64,000 nt of DNA from an uncultured Sphingomonas sp. GTDB lineage: Bacteria; Pseudomonadota; Alphaproteobacteria; Sphingomonadales; Sphingomonadaceae. The position numbers and the translations under genes are program-made. The notes beneath the pieces were generated by a model. It did no database searches. It saw only the letters and a program-made list of their open reading frames with translations, and had not been told where the DNA came from. Below, one piece after another: positions 24,168 to 33,803 of this stretch. The stretch covers positions 85,909 through 149,908 of the forward strand of contig NZ_CAJXWX010000007.1 in the NCBI RefSeq assembly GCF_913062585.1, in the 5' to 3' direction. Every line of letters starts with the position of its first letter. The first letter of the stretch is position 1.

Positions 24168-25008
24168 GACCGGGCGACCAGACCGCGATCGAGGCGCGGC
24201 CCGGTACGATCGCCAAGATGCCGCCGCCGACCCCCGACTTGCCCGGCAGGCCGACGCGGAAGGCGAACTCGCCCGACCCGTCATAATGGCCGCAGCTCAT
24301 CATCAGCGCATTGATGCGCCGCGCCCGCTGCGGTGACACGACCGAGCGCCCCGTCCCCGGATTGACGCCCCGCGCCATCAGGTAACGCCCGGCGAGCGCC
24401 AGCTGCCGACAGCTCATGGCGAGCGCGCAAAAGTGGAAATAGACGCCCAGCACCCGGTCGACGGGATGATGGAGATTGCCGAAGGCGCGCATATAATGCG
24501 CCAGCGCCTGGTTGCGGTGTCCCGTCTCCATCTCGGCCTGGGCGACGGCGGCGTCGATGACGATGTCGTCCTCCCCCGCCAGTGCGCGGACGAAGCGCAG
24601 CATCTCGCCGATCGCCTCGCGCGGTTCATACCCGCCGAGCAGCACATCGGCGACCACGATCGCGCCGGCATTGATGAACGGATTGCGCGGGATGCCGCTT
24701 TCGGTTTCCAGCTGGACGATCGAGTTGAACGCGGTCCCCGACGGCTCGCGCCCCACCCGCCGCCACAGCTGATCGCCGACCGCACCGAGCGCCAGGGTCA
24801 GCGCGAACACCTTGGAGATGCTCTGGATCGAGAAACTCTCCTCGGCATCGCCCGCCAGATGGCATTGCCCGTCCGCCTCGATGATGGCGATGCCGAAGCG
24901 GCGCGGGTCGATGTCCGCCAGCGCGGGGATATAATCGGCCGGTTTGCCCCGGTCGGGGGCCTCGGCCATCTCGGCGGCGATATCGGCGACGATCGCGGAC
25001 AGATCCAT
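24073..25008 (-). CDS. glsA: Glutaminase A
   Basis: A 311-aa serine-dependent beta-lactamase-like glutaminase (glutamine to glutamate plus ammonia). The catalytic Ser-x-x-Lys motif is in [13 protein letters not shown]; other family blocks are [34 protein letters not shown] and [18 protein letters not shown]. The length fits the family when starting at ATG 25008 ([14 protein letters not shown]). A longer reading to 25062 adds a basic, unconserved leader. The 3' end overlaps the convergent DUF3325 gene by 95 bp. Confidence 0.95.
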   Translation of the reverse strand: MDLSAIVADIAAEMAEAPDRGKPADYIPALADIDPRRFGIAIIEADGQCHLAGDAEESFSIQSISKVFALTLALGAVGDQLWRRVGREPSGTAFNSIVQLETESGIPRNPFINAGAIVVADVLLGGYEPREAIGEMLRFVRALAGEDDIVIDAAVAQAEMETGHRNQALAHYMRAFGNLHHPVDRVLGVYFHFCALAMSCRQLALAGRYLMARGVNPGTGRSVVSPQRARRINALMMSCGHYDGSGEFAFRVGLPGKSGVGGGILAIVPGRASIAVWSPGLNARGNSQLGTLALERLVQRTGWSVFDPQAG

Positions 25009-25124
25009 CCGTCTCTGGTGCCGCCTGCACGGCCCTTTGTCGAGCCGCCGCGAACCCGTCACAAACCGGAGCTAGGGGGAGCAGCGCTTCCTCCCAAAGC
25101 CTCAACGGACGTCCATTCAACACC

Positions 25125-26420
25125 ATGCGCGACAGGGACACCACCCCGCCCGCTCCCGGATTCTGGACGCTCGCCAGCGTCGAGGGCTGGGAGCGCTGCG
25201 CCATCCAGGGCGCGAAGGCCCTGCTGACGCTGTTCCTCGTGACCGACCTGCTGGTCCGGCCCGGCGCCGCGGTGGTCGGGCTGGCGGCGTTGCGCGACGG
25301 GATTGCGCGGGTGACGGGCGCGCAGGGCGATATCGCCTTCGCCTCGGAGCTGTACGGCCTGTACGGCGCGCTGACCTATCTGGTCCTGCCGTTGGGCGGC
25401 TGGATCGCGGATCGCAGCGGGCGGCGGCGGCCCGCCATGTATGCCGGGGCCGTGCTGATGACGCTGGGGCTGTTCGCGCTGGCAAGCCGCGTCTGGGCGC
25501 TGCCCGGCCTGGCGCTGCTGATCGCGGGCATCGGCCTGCTGAAGGGCAATCTGGCCGCCGAGGTCGGGGCCCTGCGCGGGCGATTGGCGGGCGAACGGCT
25601 GTTCGCCGCCTATCTGGCATTCCTGAACGGCGGTGCGATGCTCGGTCCCCTGATCGGCGGATGGCTGGCCTGGCGCTATGGTTTCGCGGTGGCTTTCCTT
25701 GCCATGGCGGGCACCATGGTCGTCGCGATGCTGACCCTGCGGACCGCGCCGCCCATCCCCCTCGCCATCGCGCGTCCGGCGGCGCATGGGCCGACCGACT
25801 GGCGACGGGTGATCCCCGCCGTCGCGGCGGTGACGTTATGCTTTTGCGCCTATGAGCAGTTGACCAACATGGTCTTGGTCTGGGCGGAGCAGCGCGTCGC
25901 CCTGTCGGTCGGCGGGCTCGCCATCCCGCCCAGTTGGCTGGCGGCGATGGACGGGCTGTTCACCATCGCGCTGGCGCTGCTGGCCTATCGCCTGTCGCCG
26001 CGCCTGTCCCGCGAGCCGGGCGCGGCGGCGAAGCTGATGGCGGGCGGACTATCCATCGCGCTCGGCTACACGCTGCTGGCCTGGCTGGCGCGCGGCGAGG
26101 CGATGGTCGGGCTGGGCGACGTGATCGGCGCGGTCCTGCTGCTCTCGCTCGGCGTCGTGCTGTCCTGGCCCTCGGCGCTGGCGATCGTCCTGGCCGCGGC
26201 ACCGCCGTCCCGGCGAGGCGTGATGACGGGGCTATTCTACCTGCACGGCTTCGTCGCGCATCTGATGGTGGGGCAATTGGGCGCGCTCTATCCGCGCATC
26301 GACCAGTCCCGGTTCTGGCTGATCCATGCCGGGTTCGGGATTGCGGGCGCCGCCGTCGCCCTCCTGATCCGGCGCGGTCAGGCGATCACCACCTCCACAC
26401 CGGTCAGCGCCTCGGCATAA
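25125..26420 (+). CDS. POT/PTR2-family transporter, probably peptide:H+ symporter
   Basis: A 431-aa membrane protein with about 12 helices. The N-terminal FWTLASVEGWERCAIQGAKALLTLFLV resembles the POT signature (E..ERF.YYG...L). GLYGALTYLVLPLGGWIADRSGRRR gives the second conserved block and MFS loop, and GIGLLKGNLAAEVGAL the third. It is shorter than typical POT proteins (~500 aa) and lacks the classic ExxERFxYY in full, so substrate range is uncertain. Its 3' end overlaps the convergent DeoR gene by 43 bp. Confidence 0.78.
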   Translation: MRDRDTTPPAPGFWTLASVEGWERCAIQGAKALLTLFLVTDLLVRPGAAVVGLAALRDGIARVTGAQGDIAFASELYGLYGALTYLVLPLGGWIADRSGRRRPAMYAGAVLMTLGLFALASRVWALPGLALLIAGIGLLKGNLAAEVGALRGRLAGERLFAAYLAFLNGGAMLGPLIGGWLAWRYGFAVAFLAMAGTMVVAMLTLRTAPPIPLAIARPAAHGPTDWRRVIPAVAAVTLCFCAYEQLTNMVLVWAEQRVALSVGGLAIPPSWLAAMDGLFTIALALLAYRLSPRLSREPGAAAKLMAGGLSIALGYTLLAWLARGEAMVGLGDVIGAVLLLSLGVVLSWPSALAIVLAAAPPSRRGVMTGLFYLHGFVAHLMVGQLGALYPRIDQSRFWLIHAGFGIAGAAVALLIRRGQAITTSTPVSASA

Positions 26421-27133
26421 GCGGGCGACAGCGCGGCGTCGGTCACCAGCATCGCGACGTCGCCGAGCGCCGCCACCTGGATCGTGCCCGGCCGGTCGAA
26501 CTTGCTCTGGTCGGCGGCGATCAGCGTGCGGCGCGCGCGGGCGATCATCATGCGGCACAAAGCCGCCTCGCCCGCATGATAGTCGGCGAAACCATGGTCG
26601 AGATTGACCGATTCGACCGACAGGATCGCCAGCGCCGGCGTGAACATGCTCAGATATTCGCGCGCCGTGGCGTCGAAACAGGCGCGATATTCATAATCCA
26701 TCTCGCCGCCCGCCAGCATGACGCGATTGTCGTTGCGCCCGCCCAGCTCGGCGGCCACGCCGACCGCGTTGGTCACGATGGTCAGGCCCTGATGATCGCG
26801 CAAGGCCCGCGCGACATAATGGCCGGTGGTGCTGGCATCGAGATAGATGGTCTGGCCCTCCGCCACCATTTCCGCGACGGCGGCGGCGATACGCTGCTTG
26901 GCCTCGGCATGGCGTTGCAGCCGGGCGGCGAAGGAGCCCTCGGTTTCCACCTTGGCGATACGCACCGCGCCGTGCGCCCGCACCACCGCGCCGGATGCCT
27001 CCAGCACGCGCAGCTCGCGCCGCACCGTCTCCTCGGACACCGACAGCGCCTCGGCCAGTTCGCCGATGCCGTGAAAGCCGCCTTCTCCCAATAGCGCCAC
27101 GATCTCGTGCTGGCGGCGCTGGCGTTTCATCAT
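26378..27133 (-). CDS. DeoR-family transcriptional regulator
   Basis: A 251-aa repressor-type protein. The N-terminal DeoR helix-turn-helix is RRQHEIVALL...FHGIGELAEALSVSEETVRREL. A sugar-phosphate-sensing DeoRC domain follows: YLDASTTGHYVARAL, NRVMLAGGEMDYEYRACFD, and ARRTLIAADQSKFDR. The effector is probably a phosphorylated sugar, but no sugar operon is adjacent. Start ATG 27133 has AAGAGGA nine bases upstream; TTG 27142 would add three residues. A 17-bp tandem repeat upstream may be its own operator. Confidence 0.88.
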   Translation of the reverse strand: MMKRQRRQHEIVALLGEGGFHGIGELAEALSVSEETVRRELRVLEASGAVVRAHGAVRIAKVETEGSFAARLQRHAEAKQRIAAAVAEMVAEGQTIYLDASTTGHYVARALRDHQGLTIVTNAVGVAAELGGRNDNRVMLAGGEMDYEYRACFDATAREYLSMFTPALAILSVESVNLDHGFADYHAGEAALCRMMIARARRTLIAADQSKFDRPGTIQVAALGDVAMLVTDAALSPAYAEALTGVEVVIA

Positions 27134-27163
27134 ATCGGCCAAATCCTCTTATTCGCGCCCTGC

Positions 27164-27197
27164 TGTCGCGCGACCAATGCTATCGCGCGACCAATCG
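27164..27197. repeat. Tandem 17-bp repeat upstream of the DeoR gene
   Basis: Two adjacent units, TGTCGCGCGACCAATGC and TATCGCGCGACCAATCG, share TCGCGCGACCAAT and an internal TCGCGCGA palindrome. They lie 31 bp upstream of the DeoR start in the 174-bp gap at 27134-27307, a position suited to an autoregulatory operator. The rest of the gap shows nothing recognised. Confidence 0.45.
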
Positions 27198-27307
27198 GTC
27201 AGGAACCCCACAAAAAATCGCCGACGGCACACGAGAAGCGGGCCGTCGGCGTAGGTGCGCTCCGGTACCGCTGGGGGGCGGGCACCGGATCGGGGAGGGG
27301 GTGAAGC

Positions 27308-30100
27308 TTAGAAGGCGTAGGTCAGGTTGAGCATGTAGATGCGCCCGGTCTCGACATAACCGCCCTTGCGGTCGTTCGAAAGGTACGCCTTGCGCTCGCT
27401 GGTCGTCGCCCAATAGCTGTGTTCGTTGAACAGGTTCTGCACCGACATGCCGACCGTCAGGCCCGAGGGCAGGACATAGTTGACGATCAGGTTCGAGATC
27501 GTCGTCGGCTGGATATAGGTATCCGGACGGCTGGAGCGCAGATCGTACAGGCGGTCGCCGGTATAGTTATAGTTCCACTCCGCCGACAGGCCGCCATGGG
27601 TGTAGAACAGCGCGGCGTTGTACATGATCTTCGGCGCCTGGGTCATGCGCTGGTCGCGCATCTGCCCGTTGACGAACACCCGCGCCGTGGCGCGCTGCAC
27701 CGTGACATTGGCCTGGAGTCCCAGACCGTCGAGCAGGCCCGGCAGGCCCTTCAGCGAATAACGACCGAACAGTTCGACGCCATAGATCTTGCCGGTGGCA
27801 TCGGTGGTCAGGCTCGACACCTCGACGCCGCCCTGCTGCTCCGACTGGGGATTGCCCCAGATGTTATAGTCGCCGGTCGCATTGGTGGTGCCGGTCGCGA
27901 ACAGGACGTGGTTCAGATCCTTGTAGAAGGGGCTGATCGAGAAGAAGTCCGTCCCCTGCCCCTTATATTCGACCGAGGCGTCGTAATTCCACGCGGTCTG
28001 CGCATTCAGGTTCGGGTTGGGGATGAACACGCCCGTCACCTCGCCCAGATCGTTGCGCGAGACCTGGGTCGGCCCGAGCAGCAGATCGAAAGCCGGGCGC
28101 GAATAGCTCTTCCGAACCGACGCGCGGATGACCATGGCGTCATTGGGCCGGTAATTGGCGATGACGCTGGGCAGCCACATGTCGTAATGGCGGCTCGACG
28201 TGGCAAAGGCGCCGGTGTCGTTGCCCTGGTCCTGCCAGTACGTGCCCTTGAAGCGGTTATATTCGTAGCGGACGCCCGGCACGACCTGAAGATCGCCGAA
28301 CTGCATCGTCGCCATGGCATAGCCGGACAGGCGATTCTCGCGCCCGTCGAGGCGGTTTTCCTTCAGCTTGACCGGATCGAGCCCGGCGATCTTCGGGGTC
28401 GACAGCCGTGCGACCTCGTCCTCGATGAACCTGGTGTCGATCAGGAAGATCGGCACCTGCGCCGCGCCGTTCATGAACCCGCCGAGCATCCGGCCGGGCA
28501 GCGTCATCAGCCCCGGACCCGTCGCGGCGTAGCGCGGCGAATCGCTGCCATCCGCATTGGGGAAGGTATATTGCAGCGCGCCGTCGTCACCCAGCGCATT
28601 GGCATAGCGCTTGGCATCCTCGACCTTGGCGCCCGCCGAGATAGAGACGAGGCCCTGGTCGGCATGGTGCCAGGTCGTGTCGAACTGCCCCTCCAGGCGG
28701 CGTTCCCACGTATTCTCGAATTGCTGGGTGACGTACCACTGCTTCAGCTTGGTCAGGTCGGTCAGATAGGCGCGCGCCGCGTCGGTCAGCACGACCTGCG
28801 GGAAGGTGCGCTGGCCGATCGAGGTGACCATGCGGTAATTGGCGACACCCGTATTGTCCGCGGTGCCGATATAGGGCGCGCCCGCAAAGCCCGACTGGAT
28901 ACGCAGGGGGTAATCCTGCGACCCCCGCGAATAGGCGCCGTGATAGTCGAAGGTGAAGTCGCCCGACCGGGTCTGGCCGCCCAGCTTGGTCGTCACCAGT
29001 TCCTGGTTGCTGTGCTCGGTCCGGAAATAGTCGGTCGCGGTCAGGCCGTAATCGGCGCGATACCCCGCCGCGTCGTACGAGCCCTTATTGGGGTTCGGAT
29101 TGGTCTGATAGGGCGCAAGGCTGGTCTGGCGCAGCGCGGTCTGATCCATCCAGCTCTTCAGCTGGTACCGGCCATAGGTGGAATGAAGGTACAGGTCGGT
29201 CCCCTCGCCCTTCCAGTCGAGGTTCAGCGTGCCGCCCATCCGCTGGATGCGGTTGCGGAACGCCTGCCACTGCACGCCGCGCGCGAACACATTGTCCAGA
29301 TTGTCGCGGATCATGCCGGGGATGTTATTGTTATACTTCTCCCAGTCATGCTGCACGGCGGTCGACTCGCCCAGCACATGCTTCAGGCCGTAATAGGCCG
29401 AGGCATAGATGCCGAAATCGCCGAAGCGCTGCGCCGTCTCGACCTGCGCGGTGCCGCCCCAGGGGTCTTCGCCGCGCGCCGCCGCACGGCCCGCCACCTG
29501 ACCCTGGAAGCGGATCTGGGTGCGATGGTTGGGCAGGTCGAAGGCGGTGATCGGCACCATGTCGATGATGCCCGCAATCGCGTCGCCATCATATTTGGCG
29601 GTCGGAGCCTTGTCGACGCGCACCGTCTGCAGCGAGAAGGGCGACAGCAGGTTCATCGAGATGGCGCGGGTGCGCGCATCGGTCTGGGCCAGCCGCACGC
29701 CGTCGAACGAATAGGCATTGTACGAGGTGTCGAGACCGCGGATCGAGACATATTGCGCCTCGCCCGTCGCCGCCGCGTTGCGCGACTGGTCGACCGACGA
29801 GCTGATGCCCGGCAGGCGGGTCAGCAGGTCGGCGAGATTCTGCTGCGGCTGCAGGCGCAGTTCCTCGCCCGAGACGACGGTGGCGAGCGACTGGCTGTGC
29901 AGCTGTTCGTCCTGTGCATCCACCATCGCCTGGCGATGGCCCTTGACGATGACGTCCTCGCCGACCTGCGGATCGGCGGCCGCCGCGACGGGCTCGGCGG
30001 CGATAGGATCGGCGGCGAACGCGGGATGCGCGATCAGAAGCGTGGCGGCGGTGCCGCACAACAGGCGCACGACATGCGCCCGCTTGAACGAAGCGGTCAT
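27308..30100 (-). CDS. TonB-dependent receptor (paired with phytase-like gene)
   Basis: A 930-aa outer membrane receptor. Signal peptide MTASFKRAHVVRLLCGTAATLLIAHPAFAA. Plug blocks: EELRLQPQQNLADLLTRLPGI, YVSIRGLDTSYNAYSFDGVRL and VRVDKAPTAKYDGDAIAGIIDM. The barrel ends in a terminal Phe (LNLTYAF). This is the large proteobacterial TonB receptor type with a YDG-AIAG motif. ATG 30100 is chosen (GGGGAA upstream, signal peptide); the same frame stays open to 30385, but that part reads through the divergent promoter. It is divergent from a histidine acid phosphatase, which suggests a phosphorylated sugar or inositol substrate. Confidence 0.88.
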   Translation of the reverse strand: MTASFKRAHVVRLLCGTAATLLIAHPAFAADPIAAEPVAAAADPQVGEDVIVKGHRQAMVDAQDEQLHSQSLATVVSGEELRLQPQQNLADLLTRLPGISSSVDQSRNAAATGEAQYVSIRGLDTSYNAYSFDGVRLAQTDARTRAISMNLLSPFSLQTVRVDKAPTAKYDGDAIAGIIDMVPITAFDLPNHRTQIRFQGQVAGRAAARGEDPWGGTAQVETAQRFGDFGIYASAYYGLKHVLGESTAVQHDWEKYNNNIPGMIRDNLDNVFARGVQWQAFRNRIQRMGGTLNLDWKGEGTDLYLHSTYGRYQLKSWMDQTALRQTSLAPYQTNPNPNKGSYDAAGYRADYGLTATDYFRTEHSNQELVTTKLGGQTRSGDFTFDYHGAYSRGSQDYPLRIQSGFAGAPYIGTADNTGVANYRMVTSIGQRTFPQVVLTDAARAYLTDLTKLKQWYVTQQFENTWERRLEGQFDTTWHHADQGLVSISAGAKVEDAKRYANALGDDGALQYTFPNADGSDSPRYAATGPGLMTLPGRMLGGFMNGAAQVPIFLIDTRFIEDEVARLSTPKIAGLDPVKLKENRLDGRENRLSGYAMATMQFGDLQVVPGVRYEYNRFKGTYWQDQGNDTGAFATSSRHYDMWLPSVIANYRPNDAMVIRASVRKSYSRPAFDLLLGPTQVSRNDLGEVTGVFIPNPNLNAQTAWNYDASVEYKGQGTDFFSISPFYKDLNHVLFATGTTNATGDYNIWGNPQSEQQGGVEVSSLTTDATGKIYGVELFGRYSLKGLPGLLDGLGLQANVTVQRATARVFVNGQMRDQRMTQAPKIMYNAALFYTHGGLSAEWNYNYTGDRLYDLRSSRPDTYIQPTTISNLIVNYVLPSGLTVGMSVQNLFNEHSYWATTSERKAYLSNDRKGGYVETGRIYMLNLTYAF

Positions 30101-30170
30101 GGAATTCCCCCTGGGATAATCGTGATGGCGACGCCCCCCGGGCGCCTTCGACGGCCCCGCTAGGGATGGG

Positions 30171-30207
30171 CTGTGACAGTCCGATGACTTATTGACCGAT
30201 TTTTGAT
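30171..30207. promoter_or_regulatory. Repeated TGAC motifs in the divergent receptor/phosphatase promoter
   Basis: In the AT-rich 200-bp gap 30101-30300, CTGTGAC at 30171 and CGATGAC at 30182 are spaced 11 bp, as are TGACCG at 30193 and TGATGA at 30204. Direct repeats with 11-bp period are the layout of Pho boxes (CTGTCAT, 4-bp gap), and CTGTGAC is close to that half-site. The other units match poorly, so PhoB control is only a suggestion. A second TGTCAC...CTGACC pair lies at 30262-30277. Confidence 0.25.
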
Positions 30208-30300
30208 GAATTTGAAAAAATAGCCTCAAATTCGGCATTGGGATCATCAGGGACCAACAGATGTCACACTTCTGACCCGCAATCGGTCCAGAACCATCGA

Positions 30301-31536
30301 ATGATCGTCTCATCCTCTCTGCCCCGCCGGCTGCGCACGCTGGCCTTGTTCGCTCTTTCGCTGTCCACGGCGGGGGTTGCCGCACAGGAACCGTTACACT
30401 GCGTCAGCGATCTCACCCTGGACCGCGTCGTCATCCTGATGCGGCATGGCGTGCGTGCGCCCCTGGACGGGGAAGTGCCGCATGGCACTCGTACCGCCAG
30501 GCCCTGGCCGGTCTGGAACACGCGCGAGAGCGAATTGACGCCGCGCGGCGCGCAAGCGCTGATGGCCGCCGCCCGCGCCGACCGGGCGGAATGGGCGGCG
30601 CGGGGGCTGGTTTCGGCCCATGGGTGCCTGGCGCGGGATAGCATTCGAATCTGGACCAACAGCGCGTCGCGCACCATCGCGAGCGGCCAGGCCTATGCCG
30701 CCGGACTGGCCCCCGACTGCATGGTGCCGGTACGGCACAAGTCCCTGGGCACGGTCGACCCCTTGTTCGAGCCGCTCCGCGCGCGCGCGACACGCTTCGA
30801 CGCGACGGCGGCGATCGCGGATATCGGCCGCTTCACCGGCGGGATGGACGCGCTGGTGGCGCGAAACCGTCCGGCGCTGACGCTGCTCGATCAGGTGCTG
30901 GGCTGCGGCGATCCGCGCGGCTGCGATCCCGCGGGAGCGCCACGGCTGACCCCCTCGGCGGACGGGCATGGCATCGACCTGTCCGGGCCGATCCGCACCG
31001 CCTCTGGCACCGCGCAGGTGCTGCTACTGCAATATGCTGAAGGCTTGGCGCCCTCGGTCGGGGGGCTGCCAGTCGACGGTGCTGTACTGGCACGGTTGGG
31101 CACGGTCCATGCCGCGCTGTTCGACATCTATTCCCGCTCGCCCTATATGGCGGCGCACCAGTCTGCCGTATTCGGGCGGCACATGATCAACGCGCTGACC
31201 GCCAAGAACGGGGCCAAGGTCGACATGCTGGTCGGGCACGACACCAACGTCACCGCGCTGGCCGCGCTGCTCGGCTTCGACCTGATCGCGCCGGGCTATG
31301 CCTCCAACGACGCCGCCCCCGGCGGGGCGATCCTGATCGAGCGCTGGCATGACCCGCGCGGCCGCGCCTTCGTCACGGTCCGTTATCGTACCCAGTCGCC
31401 CGATCAGATCCGCACGCAGTCCGCCGCCACCACGGTGACGCCGGTCCGGGTACGCGGCTGCCCCGCCGACGCCCCCTGCCCGCTGAACCGGTTCGTGGCG
31501 CTGTTCCGGGACGGGCTCGCTCCGCTGGCACGCTGA
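30301..31536 (+). CDS. Secreted histidine acid phosphatase (phytase/AppA-like)
   Basis: A 411-aa protein that likely hydrolyses phosphomonoesters such as phytate or glucose-1-phosphate in the periplasm. Signal peptide through AGVAAQ (residues 1-30). Catalytic RHGxRxP is present as MRHGVRAP, and the C-terminal proton-donor motif HD as VGHDTNVTAL. At least six cysteines occur in the mature part, consistent with disulfides. ATG 30301 is chosen because it begins the signal peptide; the upstream in-frame ATG 30238 lies in the promoter. Phytase versus glucose-1-phosphatase cannot be decided here. Confidence 0.87.
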   Translation: MIVSSSLPRRLRTLALFALSLSTAGVAAQEPLHCVSDLTLDRVVILMRHGVRAPLDGEVPHGTRTARPWPVWNTRESELTPRGAQALMAAARADRAEWAARGLVSAHGCLARDSIRIWTNSASRTIASGQAYAAGLAPDCMVPVRHKSLGTVDPLFEPLRARATRFDATAAIADIGRFTGGMDALVARNRPALTLLDQVLGCGDPRGCDPAGAPRLTPSADGHGIDLSGPIRTASGTAQVLLLQYAEGLAPSVGGLPVDGAVLARLGTVHAALFDIYSRSPYMAAHQSAVFGRHMINALTAKNGAKVDMLVGHDTNVTALAALLGFDLIAPGYASNDAAPGGAILIERWHDPRGRAFVTVRYRTQSPDQIRTQSAATTVTPVRVRGCPADAPCPLNRFVALFRDGLAPLAR

Positions 31537-31597
31537 GCCCATCGTCGATCCGTCTTGCCACCGCACATTTGCCGGTTAGGGCAAAGGGCGTGACGAT

Positions 31598-32290
31598 GTG
31601 GAAAGCATGATGAGCCTGCACCTGATTCTGGTCGAGGACGATGCCGCCTATGCCGAAGGGCTGGCCGCCGAACTGCGCGGGCTGGGCCACCGCGTCGAGC
31701 ATGTCGGCGATGGCCGCCAGGCGCTCGCCGCGATCGACCGCGAGCAATATGACGCGGTCATCCTCGACCGCATGATGCCGCGCCTCGACGGGCTGTCGGT
31801 CGTCGAGACGCTGCGCGAACGCGGGATCACGGTGCCGATCATCATGCTGACCGCCCTGTCCATGGCGTCGGACAAGGTCGACGGGCTGGAGGCCGGGGCC
31901 GACGATTATGTCGTGAAGCCGGTCGAACCCGAGGAACTGAACGCGCGCATCCATGCGGTGCTGCGCGGGCGCCGCTGGACCACGCGCGAAAGCGACACGA
32001 TCCGCGCGGGCGACATCGTCGTCAGCCCGACCAGCTTTCGCGCCTGGCGCGGCGGCCAGCCGATCACGCTCGCCAATCTGGAACTCAAGCTGCTGACCGA
32101 ACTGGCGCGCCATGCGGGCGAGGTGCTGACCCGTGCCATGCTGATCGAGCGGGTCTGGGGCTATGATTTCGAGCCGGAGACGAACATCGTCGACGTCTAT
32201 ATCCGCCGCCTGCGCATCAAGCTGACCGAGGCGGGCGAGGAAGATCCGATCGAAACGATACGCGGGATCGGCTATTCGCTGAAACCATGA
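31598..32290 (+). CDS. OmpR/PhoB-family response regulator
   Basis: A 230-aa two-domain regulator. The receiver has acidic residues in LVEDDAAYAEG, phospho-acceptor Asp in AVILDRMMPRLDG, Thr in MLTALS and Lys in VVKPVEP. The C-terminal winged helix has LTNLELKLLTELARHAGEVLTRAMLIERVWGY-type blocks and VYIRRLRIKL. It overlaps the kinase gene by 4 bases, so the two form a pair. The start is GTG 31598 (AAGGG upstream) or ATG 31607/31610. It follows the phosphatase gene by 61 bp on the same strand. Confidence 0.92.
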   Translation: MESMMSLHLILVEDDAAYAEGLAAELRGLGHRVEHVGDGRQALAAIDREQYDAVILDRMMPRLDGLSVVETLRERGITVPIIMLTALSMASDKVDGLEAGADDYVVKPVEPEELNARIHAVLRGRRWTTRESDTIRAGDIVVSPTSFRAWRGGQPITLANLELKLLTELARHAGEVLTRAMLIERVWGYDFEPETNIVDVYIRRLRIKLTEAGEEDPIETIRGIGYSLKP

Positions 32291-33651
32291 TCGCGCGCGT
32301 CATCCGGCGACTGTCCCTGCGCGGCCTGACACTGGCCGTATTGGCGCTGTTCCTGATCGCGACCATCGCCACCGGCCTGTCGATCCTGGCCGCCAACCGG
32401 GTGACGGTGGCGCAGCTGGTCGACCGCCGGATCGCGGCGATCGCCGATGTCGTGCTGGAGCGCGATGCCGGAGAGGGCGTCCCCGCCACCGCCACGCTGC
32501 TCGCCCGCATGGCCCAACTGGCAGGGGAACGCGACACGGGCGATGTCGGCCTGGTGTTGCAGGGGGCGGACGGGCGCGTGCTCGGCGGCAATATCCGGCT
32601 GCGGCGCCTGCTTCCGCCGGGTCTTTCCGATCTGCGCACGCGCGATGGGATCACCGGCCTGTCGCACGGCCGCGCGCTGGTCCGCGATGCCGGAACCGGA
32701 CGACGGCTGACGGTGGTGGCGGAGACCGAGCCGCTCGACAGCTATCGGAGCGCACGGACCCGCATCTATCTGATCGGCTTCGGGTCGATCATCCTGATCG
32801 TTGTGGGCGGGATCCTCGCCTTCTCACGGCTGGTGGGCCGCCGCATCGCCGAGCAGCGCGCCACGGTCGAGGCGATCATCGCCGGCGACATCCGCCACCG
32901 CGTGCCCGTCACCGGCTCCGCCGACGAATTCGACCGCCAGGCCGCCGCCTTCAACCGGATGCTCGACCGGATCGGCGAGCTGATGGAGGCGATGCGCGGT
33001 CAGTCCCACGACATCGCGCACGACCTGCGCACCCCGCTCGCCCGGTTGCGCGCACAGCTGGCCGCGATGGCCGCCGAAGCAAGCCGCCCCGACCAGGCCG
33101 CCCGCGCGACCGATGCGCTGGCCCAGTGCGACACACTGCTCGCCATGTTCGCCGCGCTGTTGCGGATCGCCGAGATCGAGAGCGGCCATCGCCAGGCGGG
33201 ATTCGCGCCCTTCGACCTGCCGGCGCTGGTCGAAGACACCGCAACGATGATGATGCCGGTCGCGGAGGAAGCCGGGCACCAGATCATGGTGGCGGTCGAG
33301 CGGTCCGCCATATCGTTCATCGGCGATCGCCAGCTGCTGACCCAGACGCTGGTCAACCTGATCGGGAACGCCATCAAATATGGCCGTGCGGCTGGCACGA
33401 TCCGCGTGACTCTGGGGGTGACGCAGGAGGGCTGGACCTTGTCGGTCGCCGATGACGGCCCCGGCATCGCCGCCGAGGACCACGCCCAGGCCCTGCGCCG
33501 CTTCGGCCGTCTGGACCAGGCGCGCAGCGCGACCGGCCATGGCCTGGGGCTGCCCCTGGTCGATGCGGTCGCGCGGCTGCATCACGGGCGGCTGGTGCTG
33601 GGCGATGCGGCACCCGGGCTGATCGTCTCGCTGATCCTGCCCCGGGCTTAG
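32287..33651 (+). CDS. HAMP-domain sensor histidine kinase
   Basis: A 454-aa kinase, partner of the preceding regulator. Membrane helices near residues 13-37 and 160-182 flank a periplasmic sensor of about 120 residues. HAMP follows (RLVGRRIAEQRATVEAIIAGDIRHRVPVTG), then the H box SHDIAHDLRTPLARLR and the ATPase N box (LVNLIGNAIKYG), G1 (VADDGPGIA) and G2 (GHGLGLPLV). The signal is unknown. The pair does not resemble PhoR/PhoB in sensor layout. Confidence 0.92.
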   Translation: MIARVIRRLSLRGLTLAVLALFLIATIATGLSILAANRVTVAQLVDRRIAAIADVVLERDAGEGVPATATLLARMAQLAGERDTGDVGLVLQGADGRVLGGNIRLRRLLPPGLSDLRTRDGITGLSHGRALVRDAGTGRRLTVVAETEPLDSYRSARTRIYLIGFGSIILIVVGGILAFSRLVGRRIAEQRATVEAIIAGDIRHRVPVTGSADEFDRQAAAFNRMLDRIGELMEAMRGQSHDIAHDLRTPLARLRAQLAAMAAEASRPDQAARATDALAQCDTLLAMFAALLRIAEIESGHRQAGFAPFDLPALVEDTATMMMPVAEEAGHQIMVAVERSAISFIGDRQLLTQTLVNLIGNAIKYGRAAGTIRVTLGVTQEGWTLSVADDGPGIAAEDHAQALRRFGRLDQARSATGHGLGLPLVDAVARLHHGRLVLGDAAPGLIVSLILPRA

Positions 33652-33668
33652 ACGTTCATGCTCCTTCT

Positions 33669-33699
33669 TTCCCTCTCCCCTCTGCGAGGGGCGAGGGAA
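33669..33699. terminator. Hairpin after the kinase gene
   Basis: TTCCCTC-t-CCCCT, short loop, AGGGG-c-GAGGGAA, about 18 bp after the kinase stop. It may terminate the two-component operon; there is no clear T-run on the plus side. Confidence 0.5.
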
Positions 33700-33743
33700 G
33701 AACGAAGTCCTTGAATGTCGATCCGCCCCAGGAAAGCCACCAC

Positions 33744-33773
33744 AAAAAAGGGGCCGCCCCGAAGGACGGCCCC
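33744..33773 (-). terminator. Rho-independent terminator of the 33.8-36.2 kb TonB receptor
   Basis: On the minus strand: stem GGGGCCGTCC / GGGCGGCCCC with a TTCG tetraloop followed by TTTTTT. It begins 30 bp after the receptor stop. A near-copy of its stem-loop terminates rpsD. Confidence 0.85.
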
Positions 33774-33803
33774 ATGAGTTTGGGGTTAGGGTATCCCGAA
33801 GGA

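Noticed and set aside
27419..30163. A 914-codon open frame on the plus strand across a TonB receptor
   Set aside because: Antisense shadow of the receptor at 27308-30100; the translation is Arg/Val/Gly-rich with no motif.
30171..30277. Canonical Pho box
   Set aside because: Only one half-site (CTGTGAC) is close to CTGTCAT; the others match at three or four positions, so it is kept only as a weak candidate.
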